NCBI GenBank assembly: GCA_947179485.1
Contig: OX359247.1
Location: forward strand, 27,752,801 to 27,816,800
Length of the DNA stretch: 64,000 bases
DNA from: Allacma fusca
Taxonomy: Eukaryota; Arthropoda; Collembola; Symphypleona; Sminthuridae
Reading direction: 5' to 3'
The notes beneath the pieces are model-generated. The model did not search any database. It was not told the DNA's origin and saw only the letters and a program-made list of their open reading frames with translations. Each line of letters opens with the position of its first letter. Position 1 is the stretch's first letter. The position numbers and the translations under genes are program-made. This document shows positions 36,502 to 49,231 of this stretch, one piece after another.

Positions 36502-38805
36502 CTGTGCTGTAATAATGTAGAGAATGTAACGATGCAATCGTAATGGTTTCCTTTACATCTGCCTCGGAACCCTTTTCCTTATTCTTATCTTGGCTTTATT
36601 TTTACGCATTTTTACTCGGAGCGACCCCCTCAATTGCGTATCTTTTATTACTACCAGATTATCCAGAATATTTATTCGGAATGAATGTTTTTCCATCCCT
36701 CTGAGTAATGATTACAGAGATGCGGAGACGGCTGGCTCATAAAAGTGCGGAACCTATTTCCTAAGTATTGCATCTCAGTTTCTATTTTACATTAATTCTA
36801 TGACTGACTCAAGTCATAATAAAAACTTTAGTTGACAGCAGACAAAATCCTACCTGTTATGTTTGTATACACACTCCCAAGTATCTAATCCCATAGTACT
36901 CTCCTACATTGCTAATTTGGAATTGAAAAGTTTTATTTCTGATAAATCAAAATAATTATTTGTAGAAATAAAAAGGGCTGGGAAAAATTATGGCTATCTG
37001 TAAGAAGAAAGTACGTTGGTCGCATATTTCAAATGATTGTTAAGATGAGGCTGGAAACTTTTCCACTCGTGTCTAGTAGGAAAGGATTGGGGAATAAATA
37101 AGATTTTATTGTTCTAGATGGCAATTCCCTCCTACCCGGGTAATTACTTCGCAGCTCATTGTCTGTGTTTCATGATGAGTGTCCCTGGAGCTCATTTGCA
37201 TGGATTAACACTGATATTCTCATGTATGTATGTATGTATTGTGTGTGTCCCGGCGTCCCGGGATGGTGGCATGGGACGGAGTCAGTGTCAGATGATAACG
37301 AGACTTCACAACATTACACCCAAAGTTAACATATAGATGTGCTAAAAACTATGGAGGTATAAATCTGCATAGCGTGTGTACAAAGGCTCTTACTCTTTTA
37401 AGCTCTTCCTTCATCAGGATAATCATCAGTGGAGGTTGACAAGGGTTTTTGGTTTCAAGACTGAAGGGACGGAAGACATGGAGACAGAAAGCTAAAGAGC
37501 GAGGGACATGGTGTTGATCTCCCCTGCACGTATGTAAATGAGGATATCTTGGGATGCAATGGCACGTCACTTTTCACTTCCAGCCCTGAAACAATGAGTT
37601 CATTGCTTGTAATAAATTGGGCAAGTTTTAACTCTCTGTCAATGTACTTGAACAACGTCCTTTTACACAGTGTAATACTACGGAAGAGGGAAAACAAAAG
37701 CCTCCGTCTGCTCTTCCGCATGATGCGGCTAATGAAGCGGATGAAAGAAAGGAAGAATCATTTTACACACCCTCTTGGTTTTGTTTTACAGAAAAATGCA
37801 AATTATCCCTCTTTCCCTTCATTTGTGTGTGTGTGTGTATGTCTGGGAGAATAAAAAAAACTTTTTTGTCTCCTTCTCTCTTCCGGGGAACATACATAAC
37901 ACTTAGCTTAAGATATAGAGAGATTTTTTTTCAAAGTTTTTTTTTACGGATTAGAAGAGACAAAGCATAAATCAGCTTGATACTATTCTCAGTCTTGGCT
38001 TAATTAGTGGAGGAAAATTTGCAAGGCAATAAATCTGTGGGTCGACCGCCTTTGTAGTGCCCCTAATGACTTTAGATCCGTTTTTTATGGGGAGAGGAAC
38101 AATATGAATCGTATAAAAAGGGAGTGTGAAATGCACGAAATAATTATCTTCCGCGGGTAAAAATTAATCTTGGGGTTGTGTTGTCTAGGCTCTCATTGAG
38201 CATGATATCATGTAGGCTACTTTTGAATATGTAGATTTTGTCGCTTTTTTTCCCTACTTGAGTGCAACTCTTCAGCCCTTTCTTTCTTTTTTTCTTTCGC
38301 TGGAGTAATCTCATTCTGATATGAGAGACTACGGCGAGCACATTTTTTTCGTGGGAGATGCTAATAAATCAGGGTATGTTACAAGGAGCTAATGCAATTT
38401 TTCTGACTCTTGTCAACATTTCTGTAATTTATGGTCACCTTTCCCATACCTTTTCCCTAAGTTATTGCTATTTTATAGTTTTTACTAAAGTGCCAAGTTT
38501 TAATGAAATATTTCAAATGCCAGGAGCATTATTCAATGCTTAAAGCGCTTTTGGATATTACTACGGTTTCGTGTAGCGCATAAATTTCTACAAATGTAAG
38601 TGTGGGCTCAAGAATACAATTACGTAGCAATAAGTTTTAATTTCGACAATAATATTAATCCAGTACTGAAAGAGCACTGAGGGAAACATACTCTGGGAAA
38701 TTTAATAACATCTACGATTTCCTACTAAATTGTGATTCATAAGTACAATAAACACTCACAAGTGATAATTGATTATTATCGATTGCATTTTTCTTTTATT
38801 CCCAG

Positions 38806-38974
38806 ATTTTTGGGGAAACGCAAGTCTGACGTGTATATTTGGAGGTTGAAGGAGAAATTACATACAATGACGGGAAAGAACCACGGAAGGGAAGTCCTAT
38901 TAAGGCACGTGCACGTATCAATGGTCAATGTGAATGATGGAACCCAAATCGTGGCTACCTGTAATCACAATTGA
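38806..38974 (+). other. Candidate terminal exon, product unknown
   Basis: The acceptor TTTTCTTTTATTCCCAG is followed by 55 open codons (start FLGKRKSDVYIWRLKEKL; end TQIVATCNHN) and a TGA. No domain or partner exon is recognised; could be chance. Confidence 0.2.
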
Positions 38975-39190
38975 CCGAACACTTATAAGCTTTCTAGGTT
39001 TATTGTAATGGGGCAAATGGGGAAAAATGTGGGATTTCGTATAAAAATATAAAAGCTTTCATATCGAAACGAGACCCTCGATCGTTTCCCCAGCGTTGCG
39101 TATGTTTGCGTTACGTGCAGTAAACACATCGGACTGGGAAAGTCAAACAATCATCACATTACTTCTAATGGATGTGTATACCTTGCTCAC

Positions 39191-39280
39191 CTCATATGAA
39201 GACAGTTTGGAGTTTTGATTGTATTGCGTGACTATTCCTGGCTTTCGACTCATGCACTTCTCCCGGCACTCCTTCCTGTT
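39191..39280 (-). other. Candidate 90 bp exon with two closely spaced cysteines
   Basis: On the minus strand, the acceptor GGTAATCTTTTCCTACAG and the donor TATGAG|GTGAGCAAGG bracket exactly 90 bases. One frame is open (30 codons, including NRKECREKCMSRKPGIVTQY); the other two stop inside. The block is more GC-rich than its surroundings. The family is unknown and no neighbouring exon was found. Confidence 0.28.
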
Positions 39281-40400
39281 CTGTAGGAAAAGATTACCGG
39301 GGATTTCAGAATGAGATATGCCATCATCATCTGTGGACAATATAACCTAGAATTATCATTAATGGTATGGGCACTTCATTCATTTCTGCACTCAATCAAG
39401 GGAATATTTATTGAAGTGGAAGTACTACTATGATATTTATTCCCAGATCTTTTGTAATTTTGAGAAAGAGAAACTAAAGTGTGAAACTGATTTCGGATTA
39501 TTTACAGATAAATAATTATAATTTTTTATAGAATTGTGTAAGTAATTTTTTCAAGTGAGACTCAAATGTTTGAATCCGAACTTTGGGAGCAGTGTATTGG
39601 GTAGGGAATAATTGATGGACACGAACGTTCCCAGCGACACGCTTCATGTTTCCCTGCTTGGAAAAGTTGATCATGCTGTGTGAAAATAAAGGGTTGACAT
39701 TGTGTCACATTAGGTAATAGTCGCTGGTGGCAATGTACAAGTGAAAAGCAGAACAATAATTGTGAATGGAAAAAAGGCTATCTACATATGTAGTCAATAG
39801 AAAGTTAGGTTTCACTGGCTAAGTGACAGGTTGAACGAAAGGGTTACGTGGAGTTACATGCTCTCAACGGGTTATTGTCCAGCTTGACGCTGAATTTCAT
39901 GGCACCTACAGAACTACACCGCCTAACACGTCATACCCCAAGGGACAGACATGGACAGGGGCACGTGACATCCTCGGCTCTGGAATTACTTGTGACATTG
40001 AACTCATTGACAGGTTTTAGTGGTACGGTGTCATGTTTTAATACTATTTTTACGGTCTTCATTGTGGAACGATTCACTACTTCAAGTGCTTTCATCATTT
40101 ATTTACCCTCACATATTACAGTAGAGCAGGCTTATTCGCATGTGATTCGGTATTGGTTCATTGAATGGTATTGTGCGAACAATTAGACGTAGTTACTTCC
40201 ATATCTTTAGTACTTTACCCCAAATTCAGCCAGTGACTACACATACAGTGGTAATAGCATCGAGGTTGAAAGATAGTGCGATGTATTAATTTTCTATTGA
40301 TTTTCTAGTTAGGGACAAAAGTACAAACTCCTGGAAAATGTCGGTGCTATAACAATAAGGAAGAATACAAATGCTGTAACATTTGTAAATGTAATTAGTT

Positions 40401-40409
40401 ATGTGTGTG

Positions 40410-40449
<40 letters not shown>
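40401..40449. repeat. (GT)n microsatellite, longest in the window
   Basis: A GT run of about 49 bp with one AC interruption near its left end. Confidence 0.9.
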
Positions 40450-40450
<1 letters not shown>

Positions 40451-43400
40451 TGCAGTAGAACAAAAATAATTACGAGAACTATTGCGTTGGTCTTTATAAT
40501 GTGAGCAGGTGCAGTTACAGTAATACAGCAGTTGTAGTAGTATTACATATGTACAGTGTTTAAATATATATTTATTTTTTGATTGGATAAGTTATCTATA
40601 AATACTGTAATTTTCCCACTTAATTTAACTTGATTACGGGAAATTAGGAGGGACAAGCGTAAAGACTAAAGATCAATAAGATGAATTCTTCCTTGTTGGG
40701 AGTTGGAAGTAGGAGAGCTTTGGAGTGCTTATCTCCTCCATTGGAACAGATTTCGATGGCCTGGAGGTCCAGGGGAAAGAATGTTGAGCCTAATGTTCTG
40801 TTCCCCATAATCCGTGAAATGATTAGGAAATTCCCTTTGACGTGTGTTCACTCCGAAATAAATAATTCAGGGATTCCGTTTCATCCTTGTGATTAACTTC
40901 TGTCAATAACTTGGGGTATCAAAACTTATTTAGCTCTTAGTATATGCTCTCCCCTGGAAGTTTATAGAATGTGTGCTGAGAGCACAGAGTTTAGTATTAT
41001 CATTGTGCATAGCGGAACATTACATGAGATAGGGAAACCTGTTTGTGTTAACCCAAATCTCAGGAGAGTACACGATTCTGGACATTTCCAGTGGAACTAA
41101 TACCCGAAAAACTGTTGACGTGCTAAAAACGCCGGGTTGCTTTTTTTTGTTGGGAGTAGATACTATACATTATTATTGACAACAGGGAAAATACACGGGT
41201 TGCTCGGTTACTTTAATTAAGGTGGATGAAGACAGAAAGCATGACAATGGCCACTTGGAGCTTAGGAGTACAAGCCAACAACCAATATCTAATTCGTATC
41301 ATATGATCCTCTGGGATTAAGTAACATGCATGTGGAGGAATAAGAATCCAACAAAAAAGGTTTGCTCACAAGGACAAGCATATTATTATTACCATGTATG
41401 AAAAGTTACAGGTTACATATACATATATACAGCATACATATACATACTGTATCTGTAGGTAATTATATATGTCTGTGTATGGTCTGTAATAGAGCTGAAT
41501 GGAGTCCAATCCAAAGAGCGGATAGCAGATGATATTGTGAAAGAGCAAAAAGTTTAATATAAATCATTTCTGTAGAGAAAGCTAAACCCAGTTGAAAGCG
41601 AGGATAATGAAAGAGAAGCAGTTCATTTTTTGGGGTAAAACACGAGTTTTTTCCTAGCACTTGATATCTCGATAAGCTGGTCATCTCTGTTGTGGATGTG
41701 CTTGAAGAGCACAAGTGTTCTAAGCGGAGAATAATAAGGGTGCTCTTTCCCCCTCCTTCACTTCTTCCGCACTCATGTGTAGCAGTTCTGGAGGGAGACT
41801 GTATGCTTAATGCTTACTTTATCTATACTGTGTCCGTACCGTACTACCGTATATGTTTCGAGGCTCATACTCTCGAGGGCGAGAGATCATCCCTCTGATC
41901 GTCTCCACCGTAACTGTTGAGATGTATATTGGGAGAGGAAACAAAATATCCGCTATATGTATTTACGAATCTAACTGTCCGGGCACATATAATTATTATG
42001 TAGGTACATAACAACGTAAGTTACGGTGTATTGTGTGTACATATATCTACTTATTCAATAAGTATGCGGATATTTGTGCTGCACCTCACAAACAGCCTGT
42101 ACAGTTATGGTATCAGTATTATTGAGAATAAATACATTCTACTCCACAGCAATACTGTACTACAGTATATGTACACATATGCTGCTTATACTGCAATTTA
42201 CAGCTGCTATATAGACAGCCTGTATGTACGTGCTCCTCAGTAAAGTTTGAAAAAGTACGGGATGCTGTGTCTAACCTCTAACCAAATGTGCATGACCGGG
42301 ATGGGTACGGAGGAGCATATTCAATCGGATCTTTTTCATCTCAGTCCCTCCACCTCGCCATAGTATGTATGTACTGCTAGATGGGCTAAAAGAGGAAAGG
42401 GAAATAAATACCCTGCCTAATATTGAAAATTACAGTAAGGACATCCACTGCACTGAGTGAGAGTGGGCTAGACTAAATATAAATACTTTCCTCCTATGCC
42501 CTCGTTGGTTGGGTTTTGGGTGGAATGTGACTTGCAATAATTGAAGTGATCACAAGTGGCTATTCATCCTTATCTGATCACCTGCTCAATGCAAGCTCAC
42601 CCTCATTACTCTCAATAGCCCTGTGTTCAAATGCAAAGAGAATAATTGTCAAGAAAAAAAATGCTTGAAAAAACTTTCGGAGCTTTTTCTGTGTAGTAGT
42701 AGTAAGTAATACATTTGCCTTTGATAGTCTCACTAACGAAATTTCTTCCCTATTATTTTTTCGAGGACTTTTCTCTAAAATTGTTTTCAGATGAATTTTT
42801 TTCCCCTGCGTGAAGTGAACAACACAGATTTTTTTTTATACCCATAACAAAAACGACTTGATGGAGGTCTTTGGTGAGGCTGTGAATTACCAAGAGACTA
42901 CAAGAATCATTAGAGTAATCAAAGACGGTTGTATAACTAGATTTGATGATTTTCATCTCCGAGCCATTTATTTCTATGGTATGACATTAAGCTATGGTTC
43001 GTAAAATCTGGAAAAGCGGATTGCATTCTCATTGAGTGCATTCAAGATGAGTCGAACTGTTTGACGTCTTCATCTCTGGAGTTGGGGCCAGAGCGTGTAG
43101 GAAATGGGAGCTGGAGGGTTTTAAATAGGAAACACAACATCTACCAACTCATTTGCATGGGAGGAGATAATGTGATTAAAAGTGTAGGCGCTCGGGTAGG
43201 GTTTTCCCGCTGATTAATTTAGGACGACACACCGCAATGACACTCCGATCTTTAAGTGTCAACACTCATTATACTTCCGACTCCTCTCTCATTTACGCAG
43301 ATAACTTCACTCTTCATTCACGAACTATCAGAGGCTTCTTTCGTTTTCTGCGCTGCTGGTTGTTGCTCTTAAACACTTATTGTTTGGAGCCCTTCCCCAT

Positions 43401-46400
43401 ACACCCTGTATGTATTTAACAGGAGGCATTTGTATATGCAATTTGAACCTTTTACCGAATCTTTTCAAATCCCGACGGTCTGGGTTTACTCCAGCAGTAA
43501 GCCCGAACCTTCATAAAGCAATACCTTCCAAATCTACTAGTAATATGTAACAGGAAAGGGAATTTCTGTAATACCTTATTGCCTATATGGATTTCACTTT
43601 CCTCTACTAATGTGATGAAATAAAATAATGTCAGCCTAAAGGGAGAAGATTGAGTGGTAGGGTTGCCCGACTTAATAACTTTTGAACTCCGCTCTCATGT
43701 TCTATTATGTACAAGAATTTAACATGCATCCTTTATCACTCCCTTCTTCTATTCCTAATTCTTTTTTACCAGACTCTTAACGAGTAATACATTTATTGTG
43801 TGAATCTATTGGGATACTAAATTACATTTACTTTTATTTTTTGAAAGCCTACACTTTTGGTATTAAAACAAATTTCAAAATTACAATGACTGGGATGGCG
43901 CTAAAGCAGTGGAGAAACTTGCTTGTGCCTTAAGAATATGCAGAATGTTACTGGCTGTTGAGAACTTGGGATTTATTTAAATTTGTCAAGTATTTTCCAC
44001 GTAATTCAAAGGGACTTCATTCCAATTCATAATAATTATTTGTAGTGTGTATTTAATCATAGCTTACTAATAGTAATAGACTGTATTAGATACTTTGAAT
44101 GTAGATACAAGGATTTATTGCATTAAGCCATAACGTAATGACTACCATGTCCAGGCTAAATTACAATTTTGGATGTTAGAGTTGTTAGAACTTAAGGCTA
44201 CTATAGTGGACGGTATTCAAGAACGTTTCACGGGACAGTGATCAATAGATTGGTGTGAGACTCCATGTGGAGACTTAGCACGAGTCACATCATTGGAAAT
44301 TTACTGAACACATTGGAGACGTCTGTATCTATAGGTACTTAAGATACAGTGTGACCAGAGGAGCTCCAGTCATCCATCCAAATTAGCTGGACAATTGAAA
44401 CAAATTGAATCGAGTCCGAAGAAAACGATATTATGTCCACTGGACCATTTCCTTGCGGACAAACCACAAGTGTGATTGCGATTCACGTCCCACTTGAGAT
44501 CAGAATTTAATGCTGGCCTTTCGGACTATTTATTCCTTTCGGGAACCTCAGATAGTTTCAAAGGTAAATAGGAGACTGTCCAAAGTAACATAATTTACAA
44601 ACAGGCCTAAATCTTTACATAAACCGGTGATTCTGCCAAGTTGAGCTCGTTGAAGTATTTCCTCGTAATTATACAATCGACATTTGAGGGGTAAGTTGCT
44701 AAAACGAGAATAATTTCATTATTAGTATTACAGCACCCCTGCATATCAAAAGGAATTTCACAATTTGTATGACAAGTTTGAACAAATAGGATGAACCAGT
44801 TATTTTTACCCATTTACCATACCGTACTGTTGATGAGTCGTGCCTTTGTCATTTTTTTTATTCTTTCGCTTTTGTCCACTATACAAAGGGACTTGTGGGT
44901 TGTTACTCTCATCCCCATGCCCAGCTCATTTTATCCAGTTTTTTTTTCCCTATATGTTGGAATCAAACGAAAAGAATTAAGCTGTCCAGTGCAGGCGAAC
45001 AAAAAACCAATCTTAACTTCACTTCTTTTGATTTCTTTTTTGTTTAAAAAAAACCGGCCTTGTCCACATCCACAGTCTCCCACTTTTGCAATGACAACAG
45101 CTGCTTTCATACACAAACAGACACAAAGTTGCATCCTGTCCTGGGACTGCTGGGAGGGAAATAGGAAATTGAATGGACGCTCTGTTTTTTAATGCTTTTT
45201 CCCCGCATTATTCTCCTAGATTCGTTTTTAGCATTTGAAAATAATGATGACACCTCGTTTGCTCTTACAATGTATCTGACATCATAAAATTGTTATTTAC
45301 ACGAAATTACTGCCCTTTATTCATGCTTGCCTTGTGTTTGGGAGGGATTTTGACACCGGGCGTGTGTCGTTTTTGTTTGGTTTTACGAGTTTTTGGAATG
45401 TGGGGCCTTGATATGCGGAGAAAAAATATTTTAAGGGATAAGTAATTGGGAAGTGGTACACATTGTGTTGTAAGACTTGATACAATGTTTGGGTTTATTA
45501 CAGTTTATAGTCCCTTTTTATCTCCCGTTCACATTGCAACATCAAAAATCAAATTGCCCAGCGATCACGGGATGCTGAAAAATTAAATATATTTTGTGGC
45601 TCAGGCGTGATTATGAATTAAATACTTGTCTAGTCTCATGTATACTTTCAATTCATTTATGCCCATCTGCTCTGTATCTTAATAACCACCCATGATGTAA
45701 GAAGTAATACTGTGTATGTGGAAAGGTGTAACTACATCCACGTTTCATTTGTATGTACAAATGTGTGTCTGGTAGACATTTTTAGCAGCACTCCGTCAAG
45801 AGTACGAAGGATGGCAAATGCAGTAAATTGAATTCGGACTATTCCCCTTCGTCAAACTTGAATTTAGATTCAATAGCATATATTCTCCATTGGATTGCAC
45901 AATTGATTCAATTCAAAGATAAGCCAGAGTGCTTCTCATGTCTCAGTAGAAATTGTAAGTAATCGAATTGTTGTAGTCTGATGTGGAGCATGCTCCTCAT
46001 TGACTGTGTCTAGAGAAGGGGTATCAAAAAGGCCTGTAACATATGCTAACGACTAGGAATAAGCTTTTATTATATTCCTTCCGTAAATACGATGTCTTTT
46101 GATAGGTTCCTATACAAGGATTCCGACAGGATGCATTTCGTGTGCAGACATTTAAATTCTGCGCTTCACTTCTCCGATTTTCGGGAGAGAAAAAAAGGGA
46201 AGTCAGCTGAGGATCATAATTGTTACTGGTATATATTTGCACTTGAATTAAAGAGCGTTTAGTGGTGACGTGTAAAGTCTCAACTCCCTCTCGTTCGGAG
46301 AAGTGTGTGAAAGGGTTGTTGATTATGTAAGATTTAGGGTCATGTAAGCAAAATGTAATTGATATGTTGTATCTGCATATTGTATGTATGTATGTATTTA

Positions 46401-46441
46401 CGGACATATGTAGAAGCATTTATTCCCATGGAGAAGTGTAC

Positions 46442-46469
46442 GAGAGAGAGAGAGAGAGACAGAGAGAGT
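46442..46469. repeat. (GA)n microsatellite
   Basis: GA run with one CA interruption. Confidence 0.9.
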
Positions 46470-47226
46470 GAAAAAAACGTCAAGTCTCTGTTTGATGAGG
46501 GGATGAAAAGGTTTGGGTTTAGGCGATGGAGACGGAGAACCCACACAATCATTTGCATGATGAGATTTTTAAGCTTTACAGGCTTTAGTAATGAGATGCT
46601 CTTCCGCACTTTTACAGCCTTTGAAATTAACCCATTAGTCTTGTACAAAACTTGACTTTATCCCCCCGGATATCAACAATACCTGCTTTATCGTCAGCCC
46701 TTTTAATGATTTTGTCGTTTCAGTCCCGGCCGGCTTGATGCATCTACTTACTTTTAGTACTTAAATGCACGAAGATACCCAGCTCGGCGTGTGCGACTCC
46801 TATTCGGGGCTGTAAACCTAGGCTAACTGTGTATAAGCTAAGCTACGATAATACTTTTCAACCCCCATGTAGCGCTAACTGATTTGCCTACGAATTTGCA
46901 TAAGTTCACAAGTCATTCTTGCTTTTTACAGTATGCGGAGGTCTTGCATTTGTGACGGTTTCGCTCAGACCTCCGTTCGAGCCTTATCTCCCGACTTTGA
47001 ATGACATTTCCGTTCATCTGAAATGAATCAATTGGTAAGGAGTCGCTCGGCCAAAAAAGGAACAAATGGCATTAACATTTGTACACGAGGAATCTCTTTT
47101 TACCATGAGAATGTTGTGCAGTGACAGAGGCGAGGGCTCCTTTGACTCACTTAGCTTGTGAAAATTGTTTCCAAGTGTTCAGCAATAAAATGAGGGCGGA
47201 ATTGTGTGCATTTTAGGTTTTTTTTT

Positions 47227-47243
47227 CTCTCTCTCTCTCTCTC
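47227..47243. repeat. (CT)n microsatellite
   Basis: CT run of about eight units preceded by a T tract; the flanks are also pyrimidine-rich. Confidence 0.9.
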
Positions 47244-49207
47244 GTCTTTCTCTCTCTTTCTCGATTCTAACGAGGGAAAGGAAAAAGTCTGGTGAAGGTA
47301 AATGCAATGAAAAAGGCAAGAGCAGGGTGAGAAGAAAGAGTTTATATCGGGGCTGCATTTGATTTGAGTTCATCCTCTCTATGATACATGTGTTGTATCA
47401 TCATGTGCATTCATTATGTAATGTACTCCCTGCATTCATATATATTCACTCCTTGCATGTATCTATGTATATGCTCAAAATGAACTATATGCATTGTATA
47501 CATTTGTAGTCAGCCGGTTTGTTGTTATCCTGAGTAATCTTTACTACTCTTCTTTGGTTACACGGAGTCAGTCTGATTGTCAGCCGAACGTAATAAAGGA
47601 ACAAGGATTTCCCTCTGCACTGCACAAGGGGACCTAGGCCATGACTGGAGCGTAAAACTGAGAGGATCTATCCCGAGTGAAAAAAATCTTGGAGATGAGT
47701 GACATTTGTGCAGAGGAAAGGGAGAGTAGGAGAAAAGGACATAAAACCTTGGCATTCTCTCCAAATCATTCTCTTTATTCCGACTCGGTGGGGTTTGTAT
47801 GTTCCGTAAGGTTTCCTTGCTTTTTTTACGACTGTCTTTGTGTCAAAATACTTGGACCAAATGGATTCCGCATTTATTTGCAAGGCGTCAATGGTGACGG
47901 TAAGTTTTTTTCCTTCCAAGAAACCTCCATTCCACTCAAGTCCATATCACATAATGGAACTTACAGCAGAGCAGATCGTAATCCAGGTTACCATGAAGGA
48001 GAATAAAAATGTAGGTTTCCTAGAGCTAATGCATGTCTTTTTTACGTATAGATATAGATACGTGCACGTCACCTTTACCAAAGTCTCCCACGTCAAAGGA
48101 ATGTGTAAGTACACGTACGGAGAGTTTCAGCACCCAAGCTCTAATCACAAGAAGTGAAGATCTAAATCTTGGTCGACTGTGTAGACTCCCTCAATTTATG
48201 AGAAACAATCAGGCCTTTTTTTCTTGTCTTGGGATCATTTTCCTGGAGGAAATTTCAAGGGTGTAATTCTACGCTACTTTCTCCCAATTGTTGGTATGGA
48301 TACGGATGCAATCCACCCATAGAGCAGGACTTACCACTTTGCCAGCTGTGTCCCCCGTAAAGGAACAAAGTAATGGACGATTTTCCATGGTGGACAATCT
48401 CAACAAATATTGTCAATCATGTTGTCCTTGTGATTTACAACAACTGACCTCTTGCTCAGGGGTTGATTTTTGCAACCTAATATGACTCAGTCTAGGGCTA
48501 TGATTGGCAGGACGGAGTGTAATATGATTTTGTATTTCCATACAATTCTCGAGTATTTCGGAGTTCCTCCAATTTTATGATAAAATCACCCGGGTCAATA
48601 CGCCTTGTTAGGAGGGATCTCTTATTATTAGTAACCTTTTTCCCTGCAATATCCACGGATGGGATATTCAAGTGAACTCAAAAGGGCTGATTGCGTAGGA
48701 GTGTGTATGTAACAGCAGGGACTGTTCTACGTGTGGTAGCTGTCGCAGACGGACAATCCTGTAGATATATAGTGGACACAGGACAAGTGAGATCATCAAT
48801 ATTTCCCAGGGTTTGCCCTTAGATACTTGAATTTCAAATGTGCTTTTAGGAAACAGCTCGCCATAAATTGGCGCGCAAAGGAAATGAAAATGGAAATAAA
48901 CACATAAAAACTGGAGTAGCTACAATGATGAGAAAATGAAGAAAAATAAAAGCCTAAATAGATTTTGACCTGACGACTATTCTGACCGATAAGCTCGGAG
49001 GATGTGAAGTTAGTACTTTGGGGTATGAAAGAGAAACTCATCTGTGTGGTGAAGGAGATTAGAGCTATACTGGCTCTGCATGGCACTCTTCCGAAGTGTA
49101 GTATTTTCAGCGTAGTCTTGTGTAGTACGTAGAATACTTATTTCGGGAAGCACCGGTTGTCCGCTGAAGACTTTATAAATACATTGACTGACCCGAACTC
49201 TCCGGGT

Positions 49208-49231
49208 TCTCTCTCTCTCTCTCTCTCTCTC
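49208..49231. repeat. (CT)n microsatellite
   Basis: About twelve uninterrupted CT units. Confidence 0.9.

Larger units (their letters stand above)
30911..39190. other. Gene-free interval
   Basis: No gene supported. It holds simple repeats (GA at 36482-36501, GT near 37825-37838, GTAT units near 37222-37240) and a near-perfect palindrome at 33424-33444. The plus frame 38806-38974 follows a good acceptor but has no recognisable domain. Confidence 0.5.

Noticed and set aside
44791-45192. 133-codon plus frame with hydrophobic start
   Set aside because: Derived from T-rich stretches; no signal-peptide logic, splice sites or domain.
46920-47000. Possible tRNA or tRNA-derived element (CGTTCGAGCC)
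   Set aside because: The T-stem does not pair, and no cloverleaf can be formed.
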